From: Polyangium sp. 15x6
GTDB taxonomy: Bacteria > Myxococcota_A > Polyangia > Polyangiales > Polyangiaceae
Direction: 5' to 3'
NCBI RefSeq assembly: GCF_029960785.1
Contig: NZ_JASBQE010000071.1
Location: forward strand, 1-63,815
DNA length: 63,815 bases
Shown here: piece after piece, positions 34,580 through 42,735 of the stretch
Layout of the letters: each line of letters starts with the position of its first letter
How positions within the stretch are numbered: position 1 is the first letter of the stretch
Position numbers and translations under genes: made by a program
The notes under the pieces: model-generated
Seen by the model: only the letters and a program-made list of their open reading frames with translations
The model's database searches: none
Told to the model about the DNA's origin: nothing

Positions 34580-35829
34580 CCCACGAGCAGCAAGTACCCG
34601 ATCGCCACGACCATCGAGACGACCGTCACGGGCAAACCCGCGCGGAGGTACGTGACGAACCCGATCTCGTCCTCCGCGTGCGCGGCCTCGACGACGATGA
34701 TGTTCGCGACGGAGCCGAGGAGCGTGAGGTTGCCGGCGAGCGTCGTGGCCATCGCCGTCACGGTCCAGGCGAGCGTGGGATCGGGCAGCGTGCGGATCAT
34801 CGGCTCGGCGAGCAGGATGAAGGGCACGTTGCTGACGACCTGACAGCCGAGCGCGAACATGGCCGAGAGCGAGGCCATGGCGGCGCCACGTTCGGCCGGG
34901 ATGAACGGCCGCGCCGCGGCGAGCGCCTCGTCGACGAGGCCCGTGCGCTGGAACGCGGCGGCCACGATGAAGAGCGCGCCGAAGAAGACGAGCACGGTCC
35001 ACGTCACGCTCGAGAAGAGCGACGCGGGATCACGCCTTCGAAGGACGAGCAGCGCGGCGGCGCCCGTGAGCGCGGCGAACGCGAGGTTCGCGCCAGCGAG
35101 GAACGCGATCGAGACGCCGAGGAGCACGACGAGCGCGAGAGCGAGCTCGCTGCGTGATCGTGGGGCTGGGCTTGCGTCCGCGTCGATCGACGCGGCGCTC
35201 GTGGGCCGAAGTTGCTTGCGGAAGAGCAAGTGCAGCGTTGCCGCCGTCACCAGGAGCGCGAGGAACCCGGCCGGACCTCCGCGCATCAAATAACTCCGGT
35301 ACGACAATCCCGACAGGTGCGCGACGAGCATGTTCTGCGGGTTTCCCGCGAGCGTCATCGCGCTGCCGGCGTTCGCCCCCATCGCCAGCGCGAGCAGGTA
35401 CGGCACGCGTGGCAGGCCCGCCTTCCGCGCCGTCGCGTCGACCACGGGCGCGAAGAGCACGCAGACTGGATCGTTCACCAGCACGGCCGAGAGCACGCCC
35501 GAGGCGATCGTCGTGCCGTACAAGAGGCCCACCGGCGAGGGTCTTCGCTGGAGCAGGAACGACGCCGCCATCTCGAAGAAGCCGGCCTCGGCGAGGGCGG
35601 CGGCGAGCAGCATCATCCCGAGGAGCAGCCCGATCGTGTTCGGCTCGACCGCGGCGAATGCGGCCTTCGTGTCGATGCCCCAGCGCGGCTCGATCGAGGC
35701 GAGCACGACCATCAGGCACGCGCCCGTGAGCGCGCCTGCGGGCCTCCCGATCGGCAGGAGCGACAGGCGCCGGAAGGCGATCAGCACGTAGGTCGCGGTG
35801 AATACGACGAGCGTCGGCAGGTGGCTCAT
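34576..35829 (-). CDS. Anion transporter of the ArsB/NhaD/SLC13-type (CitMHS-like) superfamily
   Basis: 417 aa with about 11 hydrophobic segments. Characteristic pieces are NTIGLLLGMMLLAAALAEAG, VNDPVCVLFAPVVDATAR and MGANAGSAMTLAGNPQN; the second half repeats the pattern with GNLTLLGSVANIIVVEAA, as expected from the internal duplication of this superfamily. The N-terminus has no cleavable signal. It should move a small anion (arsenite, citrate, sulfate or Na+/H+ type) across the inner membrane, but the substrate cannot be read from this sequence. It overlaps the phosphoesterase gene at the stop codons; no arsR or regulator gene is seen nearby. Confidence 0.85.
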   Translation of the reverse strand: MSHLPTLVVFTATYVLIAFRRLSLLPIGRPAGALTGACLMVVLASIEPRWGIDTKAAFAAVEPNTIGLLLGMMLLAAALAEAGFFEMAASFLLQRRPSPVGLLYGTTIASGVLSAVLVNDPVCVLFAPVVDATARKAGLPRVPYLLALAMGANAGSAMTLAGNPQNMLVAHLSGLSYRSYLMRGGPAGFLALLVTAATLHLLFRKQLRPTSAASIDADASPAPRSRSELALALVVLLGVSIAFLAGANLAFAALTGAAALLVLRRRDPASLFSSVTWTVLVFFGALFIVAAAFQRTGLVDEALAAARPFIPAERGAAMASLSAMFALGCQVVSNVPFILLAEPMIRTLPDPTLAWTVTAMATTLAGNLTLLGSVANIIVVEAAHAEDEIGFVTYLRAGLPVTVVSMVVAIGYLLLVG

Positions 35830-36032
35830 GCGGGGGGTCTTCGGGGCTTCTTTCTGACGGGAGAGGAGGCGCGGCTGTCACGGGGTCGTGCCGGCGTCGA
35901 GAGTGTGCTCGAAAGCGGAGCGTGATGGCTCGGCAGTGGAAAAAAGCGGCCGAGCAGCGACTTCGGGTTTGTCCTTCTGGAATCTTTGCGCGGGGCGTAC
36001 GGGCGCCCCCGACCTTGTCACGCCCCGGGCCT

Positions 36033-36043
36033 TACGCTACGTA
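36033..36043. promoter_or_regulatory. Palindrome upstream of ribA (candidate operator)
   Basis: TACGCTACGTA (half-sites TACG and CGTA, 3-base centre), within the longer CTTACG-CTA-CGTAAG of 36031-36045. It shares half-sites with the palindrome at the predicted start of transcription. Confidence 0.4.
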
Positions 36044-36086
36044 AGCCGTCCCCGGAGATCCCGAGGTTCTGGGAGCGCCCGGGGGA

Positions 36087-36095
36087 TGCTATATA
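36087..36095 (+). promoter_or_regulatory. Extended -10 promoter of ribA
   Basis: TGCTATATA fits the extended -10 form TGnTATAAT. A -35 near 36067 (TTCTGG) is poor. Transcription would start near 36102, leaving a leader of about 22 bases with GAGGAG (around 36111-36117) before the ATG at 36124. Confidence 0.5.
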
Positions 36096-36105
36096 CGTCC
36101 ACGTA
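36094..36105. promoter_or_regulatory. Palindrome overlapping the ribA start of transcription (candidate operator)
   Basis: TACGTCCACGTA is an inverted repeat (TACGT-CC-ACGTA) that overlaps the -10 and the predicted +1. With the upstream palindrome at 36033-36043 it could form a repressor-type pair. No FMN riboswitch is seen. Confidence 0.4.
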
Positions 36106-36123
36106 AACGCTGAGGAGAGCGAG

Positions 36124-36807
36124 ATGTACGTCCCCGACATGGTGATACGGCCTCGACTCGAGATCCTGGCGAAGGCCCCGGTGCCGACGCAGACGGGTTT
36201 GTTCGAGATGATCGTGTTCCGGTACGGTGAGCAGACCGCCGAGAGCGGGCTCTCTCCGGACCATGTGGCCTTGGTGATGGGCGATGTGCGTGGACGGTCG
36301 TCCGTCCTCGTGCGGGTGCACTCGGAGTGCCTGACGAGCGAGGTCTTCGGCTCGCTGAAATGCGACTGCCGCGGTCAGCTCGAGGCGGCGCAGGCCGAGA
36401 TCGCGCGGCGGGGGCAGGGCGTTGTCGTGTACCTGCGCCAGGAGGGCCGGGGCATCGGCCTCTCGAACAAGATCCGCGCATACGACCTGCAAGCGCGGGG
36501 GCACGACACCGTGGACGCGAATCGGCTGCTCGGACTGCCGGACGACGCGCGGGATTACGCGCCGGCCGCGGCGATGCTCGAGCACCTCGGCGTGGCCTCG
36601 ATCCAGCTCATGACGAACAACCCGCTCAAGGTGCAGGCGCTGCGGCAGCTCGGGACGCGGGTCGAGGCGCGCGAGCCCTCGATCGTCGAGACGAACCCGT
36701 TCAGCCAGGGGTATCTGGAGGCGAAGCGGGTGCGGATGGGGCACTCGCTGCCGCCGCTGGATGCGGCGCTCCTCGCCTCCGCCGACAACAACATCGACGC
36801 CGAGTGA
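36124..36807 (+). CDS. ribA: GTP cyclohydrolase II
   Basis: 227 aa from ATG 36124, chosen for the GAGGAG ribosome site; longer frames begin upstream in the promoter region. Zinc cysteines sit in SECLTSEVFGSLKCDCRGQL, and substrate-binding segments in VYLRQEGRGIGLSNKIRAYD, DTVDANRLLGLPDDARDYAP and LMTNNPLKVQALRQLGTRVE. The enzyme opens GTP to the first committed riboflavin precursor. Length and motifs match the bacterial single-domain RibA. It lies divergent from the transporter and convergent with glmU, so it is probably a single-gene transcript. Confidence 0.95.
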   Translation: MYVPDMVIRPRLEILAKAPVPTQTGLFEMIVFRYGEQTAESGLSPDHVALVMGDVRGRSSVLVRVHSECLTSEVFGSLKCDCRGQLEAAQAEIARRGQGVVVYLRQEGRGIGLSNKIRAYDLQARGHDTVDANRLLGLPDDARDYAPAAAMLEHLGVASIQLMTNNPLKVQALRQLGTRVEAREPSIVETNPFSQGYLEAKRVRMGHSLPPLDAALLASADNNIDAE

Positions 36808-36810
36808 CGT

Positions 36811-38235
36811 TCAGCCGCCCGACGGCTTCTTCGTCACGCTCGCCTTGAGCCGCGCCTTGAGCTTCGAGGCGTAGCCCTCTTTGTTCTCCTGCTTCAGCCG
36901 GGCGATGGCGAGCGCGTCGTCGGGCACGTCGCGCGTGATCGTCGTGCCCGTGGCCACGTACGCGCCCACGCCGATGCGCACCGGCGCGATGATCTGCGTA
37001 TCGCTGCCGATGAACGCGCCCGCGCCGATCTCGGTGCGGTGCTTCTTGAATCCGTCGTAATTGCAAAAGATGGTCCCGGCGCCGATGTTCGCGCCCTCGC
37101 CGATGTCGCCGTCGCCGAGATACGCGAGGTGATTGGCCTTGGCCCCGCGGCGGACGACGGTCTTCTTCGTCTCGACGAAATTGCCGATGTGCGCCTCGGC
37201 CTCGATGCGGCTCTCCGGGCGCAGGTGCGAAAAGGGTCCGATCTGCGCATTTTCGCCGATCGTCGAATCGCTCGCGATCGAATAAGGTTTTACCAGGGCC
37301 GACGGCGCGACCTCCACGTCCGTCAGCACCGAGCCCACGTCGATCCTCGCATTCGCGCCGACGCGGGTTTTTCCGCGCAGAACCACGTAATGCTCGATCA
37401 CGGCGTCCGGCTCGACGACCACGGTCGCGTCGATCCGCGCCGTCGCCCGCACCGTCGCGCCCGCGCGCCGGATCCGGTCCGCGATGCGCCCGTAAAGAAT
37501 GTCCTCGGCCGCGGCGAGCTGCGCCCGTTCGTTCACCCCCACGAGCGCCGACGCGCTCTCGGCCTGCACGGAGGCGACCCCGCCCGCCTTCGCCGCGACG
37601 GCCACGATATCCGTCAAATAAAGCTCGCCCTGCGCATTGTTCGGCAAGAGCCCCGCCACCGATTCTCGCAAAAAGCTCGCCCGCGCCACGTACACGCCCG
37701 TGTTCACCTCGCGCACGCGCCGCTCCTCTTCCGTCGCGTCGCGATGCTCCCGCACGGCGAGGATCTTTCCTTCGGCGTCCCGGAGCACGCGGCCGTAGCC
37801 CGTCGGATCCTCGGTCATCGCCGTCAGCATCGCGAGCGGCGCGCCGCCCTCGATCGAGCCCGCGAGCCGCACGAGCTCGGCCGGATCGAGCAGCGGCGTA
37901 TCCCCGCAGAGCACGAGCACCCGCTCGGCCGATGGATCCAGCGTCGGCAGGGCCGATCGCACCGCGTCCCCGGTCCCGCGCTGGGCTTGCTGCACCGCCG
38001 TCCGCACGCGATCGCCGAACGCCTTCGTCAGATGCGCGGCGAGTTCGTCCCGGCCATACCCCACGACGACCACGACGTCCCCGCATCCGGCGGCGAGCGC
38101 GGCCTCGATGGCGTAGTCGACCATCGGCCGGCCGCAGAGCGGGTGAAGCACCTTGGGCTTCGTGCTCTTCATGCGCGTGCCTTGCCCGGCGGCGAGGACG
38201 ATGGCGGTGAGGGAGGATCCAGCTTGGGTCGTCAT
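36811..38235 (-). CDS. glmU: Bifunctional N-acetylglucosamine-1-phosphate uridyltransferase/glucosamine-1-phosphate acetyltransferase
   Basis: 474 aa from ATG 38235; a GTG at 38253 is also in frame. The N-terminal half has the nucleotidyltransferase motif LAAGQGTRMKS and KPKVLHPLCGRPMVDY, then LCGDTPLL. The C-terminal half is a left-handed beta helix of hexapeptide repeats with HIGNFVETKKT and NYDGFKKHRTEIG, which carry catalytic acetyltransferase residues. It makes UDP-GlcNAc for peptidoglycan and lipopolysaccharide. The C-terminus is slightly longer than in E. coli (KARLKASVTKK). Convergent with ribA at a 3-base gap. Confidence 0.95.
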   Translation of the reverse strand: MTTQAGSSLTAIVLAAGQGTRMKSTKPKVLHPLCGRPMVDYAIEAALAAGCGDVVVVVGYGRDELAAHLTKAFGDRVRTAVQQAQRGTGDAVRSALPTLDPSAERVLVLCGDTPLLDPAELVRLAGSIEGGAPLAMLTAMTEDPTGYGRVLRDAEGKILAVREHRDATEEERRVREVNTGVYVARASFLRESVAGLLPNNAQGELYLTDIVAVAAKAGGVASVQAESASALVGVNERAQLAAAEDILYGRIADRIRRAGATVRATARIDATVVVEPDAVIEHYVVLRGKTRVGANARIDVGSVLTDVEVAPSALVKPYSIASDSTIGENAQIGPFSHLRPESRIEAEAHIGNFVETKKTVVRRGAKANHLAYLGDGDIGEGANIGAGTIFCNYDGFKKHRTEIGAGAFIGSDTQIIAPVRIGVGAYVATGTTITRDVPDDALAIARLKQENKEGYASKLKARLKASVTKKPSGG

Positions 38236-38554
38236 CGGCGCCGAACCTAGCACGGCCTCCCGAGACCCCCCAGCGAACGGCGAAACGCCTCCCGGACGCC
38301 CGCGGACGGACGCGGCCGCCGCCGGAGCGCGTGCGCCATAACATTGTCGCAGCCATTGAGGGCCGTTGAAATGGGAAAAGGCCGTCCTGTCTGCAACAAT
38401 GAATGCGAGGTTGGTCTCGTCGGGTGGTCTCTGTGGTGACCGGATAGCGTCGAAACCGTGCCGATGCGAGGTCTTTTCGAGGGGATTTGGACCTTTTTGA
38501 TGATCTCTCCGTCAGGCGCAGTGTATGCACGGAGAGAAGGACGGAGGGAACCTC
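38236..38554. other. Divergent intergenic region glmU/lipoprotein
   Basis: 319 bases between divergent genes, with lower GC around 38340-38520. It should hold both promoters, but I find no pair good enough to name. GGAGGG at 38543-38548 is the ribosome site of the downstream lipoprotein. Confidence 0.5.
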
Positions 38555-39874
38555 ATGACCCGTTTCGCGCACGTATCGCTCGCGTCTCTCGTTCTCGTGT
38601 TCGCGTCGGCCTGCAGCAGCAGCAGCTCCGAGGCCCCGGCGCCGGCAGCGGTCAACGTCGAGGCCGAGGCGGTCGTCAACGCGGATCTCGGGGCGGAGGC
38701 GCTGGTCGAGGAGCACGACGAGGGGACGGTCGCCTGGCGCATCGACACCGACGGCCAGGTGAAGGCCGCGGTCACCGCCACGGCGACCGGGCGCGTCAAG
38801 GAAGACGTCAGCGGCTCGCTCATCTACAAGGTCGAGGGGAGCGAGCCGAAGACGGTGCCGCTCGTGCTCGACGCCAAGACGGGCCTGCTCGTCGCAGCCG
38901 GGCCGAAGCTCGAGGCCGATCTCACTGAGGTCAATTACACGGTGACGGTCTCGGGCAAACCCTGGGTCGGGGTCATGCACGTGCCCGTGGGCGGCACGGC
39001 GGAGCTCGTGGCGGGCGCCAAGGTGACGGCCGAGGCAAAGCTGCCCGACGAGACCGTGGGCCCGCACGGCGGCACGATCCAGATCGTGGGTGAAGATCGG
39101 CTGGAGATGGTCGCGGACGCGGACTCGGGCGAGACGCGCGTGTACGTGCTCGACGTGGACCTCAAGCCCGTGCGGATCGAGTCGCGCAAGCTCAGGATGG
39201 GCTTCGTCGCCGAGAAGACCACGTTCGTGAATTTCGACCCCGAGCCGTCGGGCTTCTATTTTTCGGCGAAGCTCGGCGCCTCCGCGGCGCTGCTCAATCC
39301 GCTGCGCGTGACGGCGTCGCTCAGCATCGGCTCCGTCACGCATGCGGCGATCTGGGGATATCGTCCGGGCATTCGCGTGTACGCCCCGAGCGCTACGGTC
39401 AAAATCGCGGCCGCGCCGCGCATCCGTTTCAGCCTCCGGGGCGGCTTCGACAGCGACGTCGATTGCTACGGCCGCGCTCACGTGAAGGTGCACCACCGGC
39501 ACGACCATGACCACGACCGCGACCACGACCACGACCACGACGACCGCAGGAAGGGCAACAACGGCCGGCATTTCGGCCAGGATGGGACGTTCGCCCGCGA
39601 CAGCGGCGGCTTCAAGCGGGACGACGCCGAGCACCCCGGCAGCAGCAAGGCGAAGGGCGGCGGCGACGACGATCGCGGCCGCAGCGCGAAGGGCGGTTAC
39701 GATCACGGCAGCAGCGTGAAGAGCAGCGGCCCGAGCTCGAAGGGCGGCGGCGACCGCAAGAGCGGCGGCGGCGACGCGAAGGGCGGCGGCGACCGCAAGA
39801 GCGGCGGCGGCGGCTCGAAGAGCGGCGGCGGTGACGCGAAGGGTGGCGGCGGTGGCAAGGGCGGCAAAAAATAA
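38555..39874 (+). CDS. Lipoprotein with His/Asp-rich and Gly/Lys-rich tail
   Basis: 439 aa from ATG 38555 (ribosome site GGAGGG). The lipoprotein signal ends VFASAC. Residues about 20-300 form a beta-rich soluble domain of unknown family (TVAWRIDTDGQVKAAVTATA, YFSAKLGASAALLN). Then comes a run alternating His and Asp (HHRHDHDHDRDHDHDHDD), likely to bind metal ions, followed by about 110 residues of Gly, Ser, Lys and Asp in repeats of the form GGGDRKSGGGDAK. The repeats are encoded by a 36-39 bp tandem sequence. It may store or buffer metal at the envelope or bind a surface; this is inference. It is a single gene. Confidence 0.75.
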   Translation: MTRFAHVSLASLVLVFASACSSSSSEAPAPAAVNVEAEAVVNADLGAEALVEEHDEGTVAWRIDTDGQVKAAVTATATGRVKEDVSGSLIYKVEGSEPKTVPLVLDAKTGLLVAAGPKLEADLTEVNYTVTVSGKPWVGVMHVPVGGTAELVAGAKVTAEAKLPDETVGPHGGTIQIVGEDRLEMVADADSGETRVYVLDVDLKPVRIESRKLRMGFVAEKTTFVNFDPEPSGFYFSAKLGASAALLNPLRVTASLSIGSVTHAAIWGYRPGIRVYAPSATVKIAAAPRIRFSLRGGFDSDVDCYGRAHVKVHHRHDHDHDRDHDHDHDDRRKGNNGRHFGQDGTFARDSGGFKRDDAEHPGSSKAKGGGDDDRGRSAKGGYDHGSSVKSSGPSSKGGGDRKSGGGDAKGGGDRKSGGGGSKSGGGDAKGGGGGKGGKK

Positions 39875-40043
39875 CCGCCTCGCGAGACGAATGTAGGGTT
39901 TTCGCCTTCGTTCTGTCAGGTTCTCGTCACGATTGCACGAAATCCAACGACGCAGTGCGAGACGCGCATTGCGTCATGCCCGAAAATGCCCTTCCCTCCT
40001 CTTGCCCGCGATTCTGGGGTCGGGTAAAGATGGGCCTTCCCTC

Positions 40044-40871
40044 ATGAAGGCCAAGCTTGTTTCGCTCTGGAACTGGTTCGAGATCATGGGTGTCGTGGCC
40101 GTGTCGACGGGCGCCGTCGCGGCGGTGTTCGTCACGACCGCACCATTCGATCGCGTCCGCAAAATCACGGGCAGATTCTTCCGCATTTGCGGCACGATGC
40201 TCGTCCGCCTGAATCCGCTCTGGAGCGTGAAGGTCTCCGGCTGGAAGCGGCCGCCGAACAGCGGGCCTTTCATCGTCGTCGCCAATCACCAGTCGATCGC
40301 CGACATCCCGGCGATCAGCTATTTGCCGTGGGAAATGAAATGGCTCTCGAAGGAGAGCAATTTCAAGGTCCCGGGCCTCGGCTGGATGATGAGCATGGCC
40401 GGCGACATCCCGCTCCGCCGCGGCGAGCGCGAGAGCGCGAAATCGGCGATGGAGCGCTGCAAATGGTACCTCGACCGCGGCATGAGCGTGATGATCTTCC
40501 CCGAAGGCACGCGCTCCTCCGACGGCGAGATCAAGCCCTTCAAGGACGGCGCGTTCCGCCTCGCCCTCGAGACGGGCATCCCCATCCTGCCGGTCGCGGT
40601 CGCCGGCACGCGCCACGCGATTCCCAAGAACTCGTGGGTCTTCGGCGTGAAATGCCAGGCCCGCATCGAGGTCCTGCCGCCCATCGACGTGAAAGGCATG
40701 ACGATGGACGACCTCGAAACCCTGCGCGAGCGCGTGCGCGGCGATATCTCGTCGGCCTTCGAGCGCCTCGGCAAGTGGATGCCGACGCTGCCCTCCGAGG
40801 AGGAAAGCGGCGAAAGCGAGGCTCCAAAAGCCACGGCCCAGGCCGCGTTCGAAGCCTCGCCTCCCGCCTGA
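40044..40871 (+). CDS. 1-acyl-sn-glycerol-3-phosphate acyltransferase
   Basis: 275 aa from ATG 40044. The PlsC family motifs are NHQSIAD (H-x4-D, catalytic) and FPEGTRS (glycerophosphate binding), plus GDIPLRRGERESA and RHAIPKNSW. A hydrophobic N-terminus (IMGVVAVSTGAVAAVFV) suggests membrane anchoring. It adds the second acyl chain to lysophosphatidate in phospholipid synthesis. A gene symbol of the plsC type is likely, but paralogues exist in this phylum. It ends 3 bases before the convergent holA gene. Confidence 0.92.
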   Translation: MKAKLVSLWNWFEIMGVVAVSTGAVAAVFVTTAPFDRVRKITGRFFRICGTMLVRLNPLWSVKVSGWKRPPNSGPFIVVANHQSIADIPAISYLPWEMKWLSKESNFKVPGLGWMMSMAGDIPLRRGERESAKSAMERCKWYLDRGMSVMIFPEGTRSSDGEIKPFKDGAFRLALETGIPILPVAVAGTRHAIPKNSWVFGVKCQARIEVLPPIDVKGMTMDDLETLRERVRGDISSAFERLGKWMPTLPSEEESGESEAPKATAQAAFEASPPA

Positions 40872-40874
40872 GTC

Positions 40875-41933
40875 TCACCGACACATCGAAATCAACATCG
40901 TCTCGAGCACCGCCTGCGGCGAGCGTTTCGAGCCCTTGAGCGCTCGATCCGCCTCCGCGAGCAGGCGCACCCACGCGGGGAGCGTCCCCCGCGGCAGCGA
41001 TTTCAACGTCTGCGCCGTCTCCTGCGCCTTGAACGGCGGGATGCCCGCGCGCGCGGCCGCCTCGTTCACGTTCGCCCCCGCCCGCAGTGCCGAATCCATC
41101 TTCACCATCTTCCGCACGTTCGACGCCACGAGCCCGAGCAGCGGCAGCCCCCCGTCCTTCGAATCCACGACCTCCGCGAGCACCGCGAGCGCCTTGTCGA
41201 GCCGCCGCCGCGTGAGCGCGTCGACGAGGTCCCACACCGAGCCCGGCCGGACCTTCATGACCATCGTCACGACCGCGTCCTCCGTGATCGGCTTGCCCTC
41301 GCCGACGAACAAGCTCAGCCGCTCGATCGCGTCCGCCACGTAGCCGAGCTCCGGCCCGGCGATCTCCGCCAGGTGATCGGCCACGTCCGGCGCGATGTCG
41401 TGCCCGCGCTCCTTGGACATCTGCCGCACCACGGTCGGCAGCGCCTTGCGGCTCACGGGCTCGCAGTTGACGAGGAAGTCCTCCTTCTTCGCCGCCGTCA
41501 CGATCTTGCGTTGCGCGTGGAGCTTCGTCGCCGAGAGCACGAGCACCGTGCTCGAGGCCGGCGCCTTCGCGTACTCGGCGAGCGCGTCGAGCGGACTTCC
41601 GTCCTTCACCCCGCGCTTGCCCTCCGCGGCGCCTTTGCCGCCGTCGTCGTCGTCGCCCTCGCCCTTCTTCTCCCAGCGCTCGAGGCCACGCGCCAGGACG
41701 AACCTGCGCTTGGCCATCATCGGCACCATCTTCGCGGCCGAGAGGACCGCGTCCACGTTCGACTCGCCGGCCGTGAATTTGTCCTCGTTGAACCCCGCGA
41801 TGCCGCCCTTCATCGTCGCTTCCTTGAGGGCGTGCACGACCTTGTCGGCGAGGTACCGCTCCTCGCCGAGCACGAGGTAGACGGGCCGCAAGTTCCCTTT
41901 CGTGGCTTCCTGGATGGCTTGCTCGGGCGTCAC
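40875..41933 (-). CDS. holA: DNA polymerase III subunit delta
   Basis: 352 aa from a GTG start at 41933, with GGAGAG 4 bases upstream. The N-terminal domain has PVYLVLGEERYLADKVVHAL and MAKRRFVLARGL, and the rest is helical (PDVADHLAEIAGPELGYVAD, LTRRRLDKALAVLAEVV), matching the delta clamp-loader subunit. A short acidic/lysine insert (KKGEGDDDDGGKGAAEG) is unusual and may be an exposed loop. Delta opens the beta sliding clamp within the clamp loader. It is convergent with the acyltransferase and divergent from the DUF2071 gene. Confidence 0.93.
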   Translation of the reverse strand: MTPEQAIQEATKGNLRPVYLVLGEERYLADKVVHALKEATMKGGIAGFNEDKFTAGESNVDAVLSAAKMVPMMAKRRFVLARGLERWEKKGEGDDDDGGKGAAEGKRGVKDGSPLDALAEYAKAPASSTVLVLSATKLHAQRKIVTAAKKEDFLVNCEPVSRKALPTVVRQMSKERGHDIAPDVADHLAEIAGPELGYVADAIERLSLFVGEGKPITEDAVVTMVMKVRPGSVWDLVDALTRRRLDKALAVLAEVVDSKDGGLPLLGLVASNVRKMVKMDSALRAGANVNEAAARAGIPPFKAQETAQTLKSLPRGTLPAWVRLLAEADRALKGSKRSPQAVLETMLISMCR

Positions 41934-41987
41934 GGGTCTCTCCGTTCGTCCCTTCGGAGGGGCGCGTCAAGCGCGGGAAGAGGTACC

Positions 41988-42731
41988 ATGTTCCCCGCCA
42001 TGATCGACCGCCTCTCTCCGGCCCTACGTCCGCCGGGCCGGCCCGCCGGCTTCCAGCGATGGCGAACCCTCTTGTTCCTGCACTGGGAGGTGCCCGCGGA
42101 GGCGATCACGAGGCTCTTGCCTCCCGAGCTCTCGGTCGACACGTTCGAGGGAAAAGCGTGGGTCGGGGTCGTGCCCTTCACGATGCGCGACGTCGCGCCG
42201 CGCTGGTCCCCGTCCGTCCCGGGGATCTCGCATTTCCACGAGCTCAACGTCCGCACGTACGTGCATTTTCGCGGCAAGGATCCGGGCGTCTGGTTCTTCA
42301 GCCTCGACGCAGCCGCGACGATCGCCGTGGCGGTCGCGCGCGCCGGCTGGCATTTGCCCTACCACCGCGCCTCGATGAAGCTCGACATCGCGGAGAATAC
42401 CGTCGACTACCGGAGCAAGCGCCTCTTCCCCGGCCCGACGCCGGCCGAATTCGAGGCGCATTACCACATCGGAGAATCGATCGGCTCCGCCAAACCCGGA
42501 ACGCTGACGCATTTCTTCGCCGAGCGATACATCCTGTATGCCCGCACCCGCTCGGGTTTGTCGCTCGGGCGCGTGCATCACGTGCCGTATCCGCTCCACG
42601 AGGTGAAGGTCGAATCGTGGCGTGACGGAATGGTCGCGGCCGCGGGGCTGCCAGAGCCCTCCGGCGAGCCGCTCGCGCTCTACAGCCCCGGCGTCGACGT
42701 CGACGTCTACAAGCTCGTGCCCATCGTTTGA
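41988..42731 (+). CDS. YqjF family protein (DUF2071)
   Basis: 247 aa from ATG 41988, with GAAGAGG seven bases before it; a second Met at 42000 is possible. Typical family segments: FLHWEVPAEAITRLLPPELS, VGVVPFTMRDVAPRW, FHELNVRTYVHF and GVWFFSLDAAATIAVAVARA. Family members are cytoplasmic, about 240 residues, and of unknown biochemical role. The gene is alone on its strand and ends 4 bases before the convergent histidine kinase. Confidence 0.9.
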   Translation: MFPAMIDRLSPALRPPGRPAGFQRWRTLLFLHWEVPAEAITRLLPPELSVDTFEGKAWVGVVPFTMRDVAPRWSPSVPGISHFHELNVRTYVHFRGKDPGVWFFSLDAAATIAVAVARAGWHLPYHRASMKLDIAENTVDYRSKRLFPGPTPAEFEAHYHIGESIGSAKPGTLTHFFAERYILYARTRSGLSLGRVHHVPYPLHEVKVESWRDGMVAAAGLPEPSGEPLALYSPGVDVDVYKLVPIV

Positions 42732-42735
42732 GCCC

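Noticed and set aside
36001-36123. FMN riboswitch before ribA
   Set aside because: The conserved multi-stem FMN aptamer sequence is not present; only an extended -10 and two palindromes are seen.
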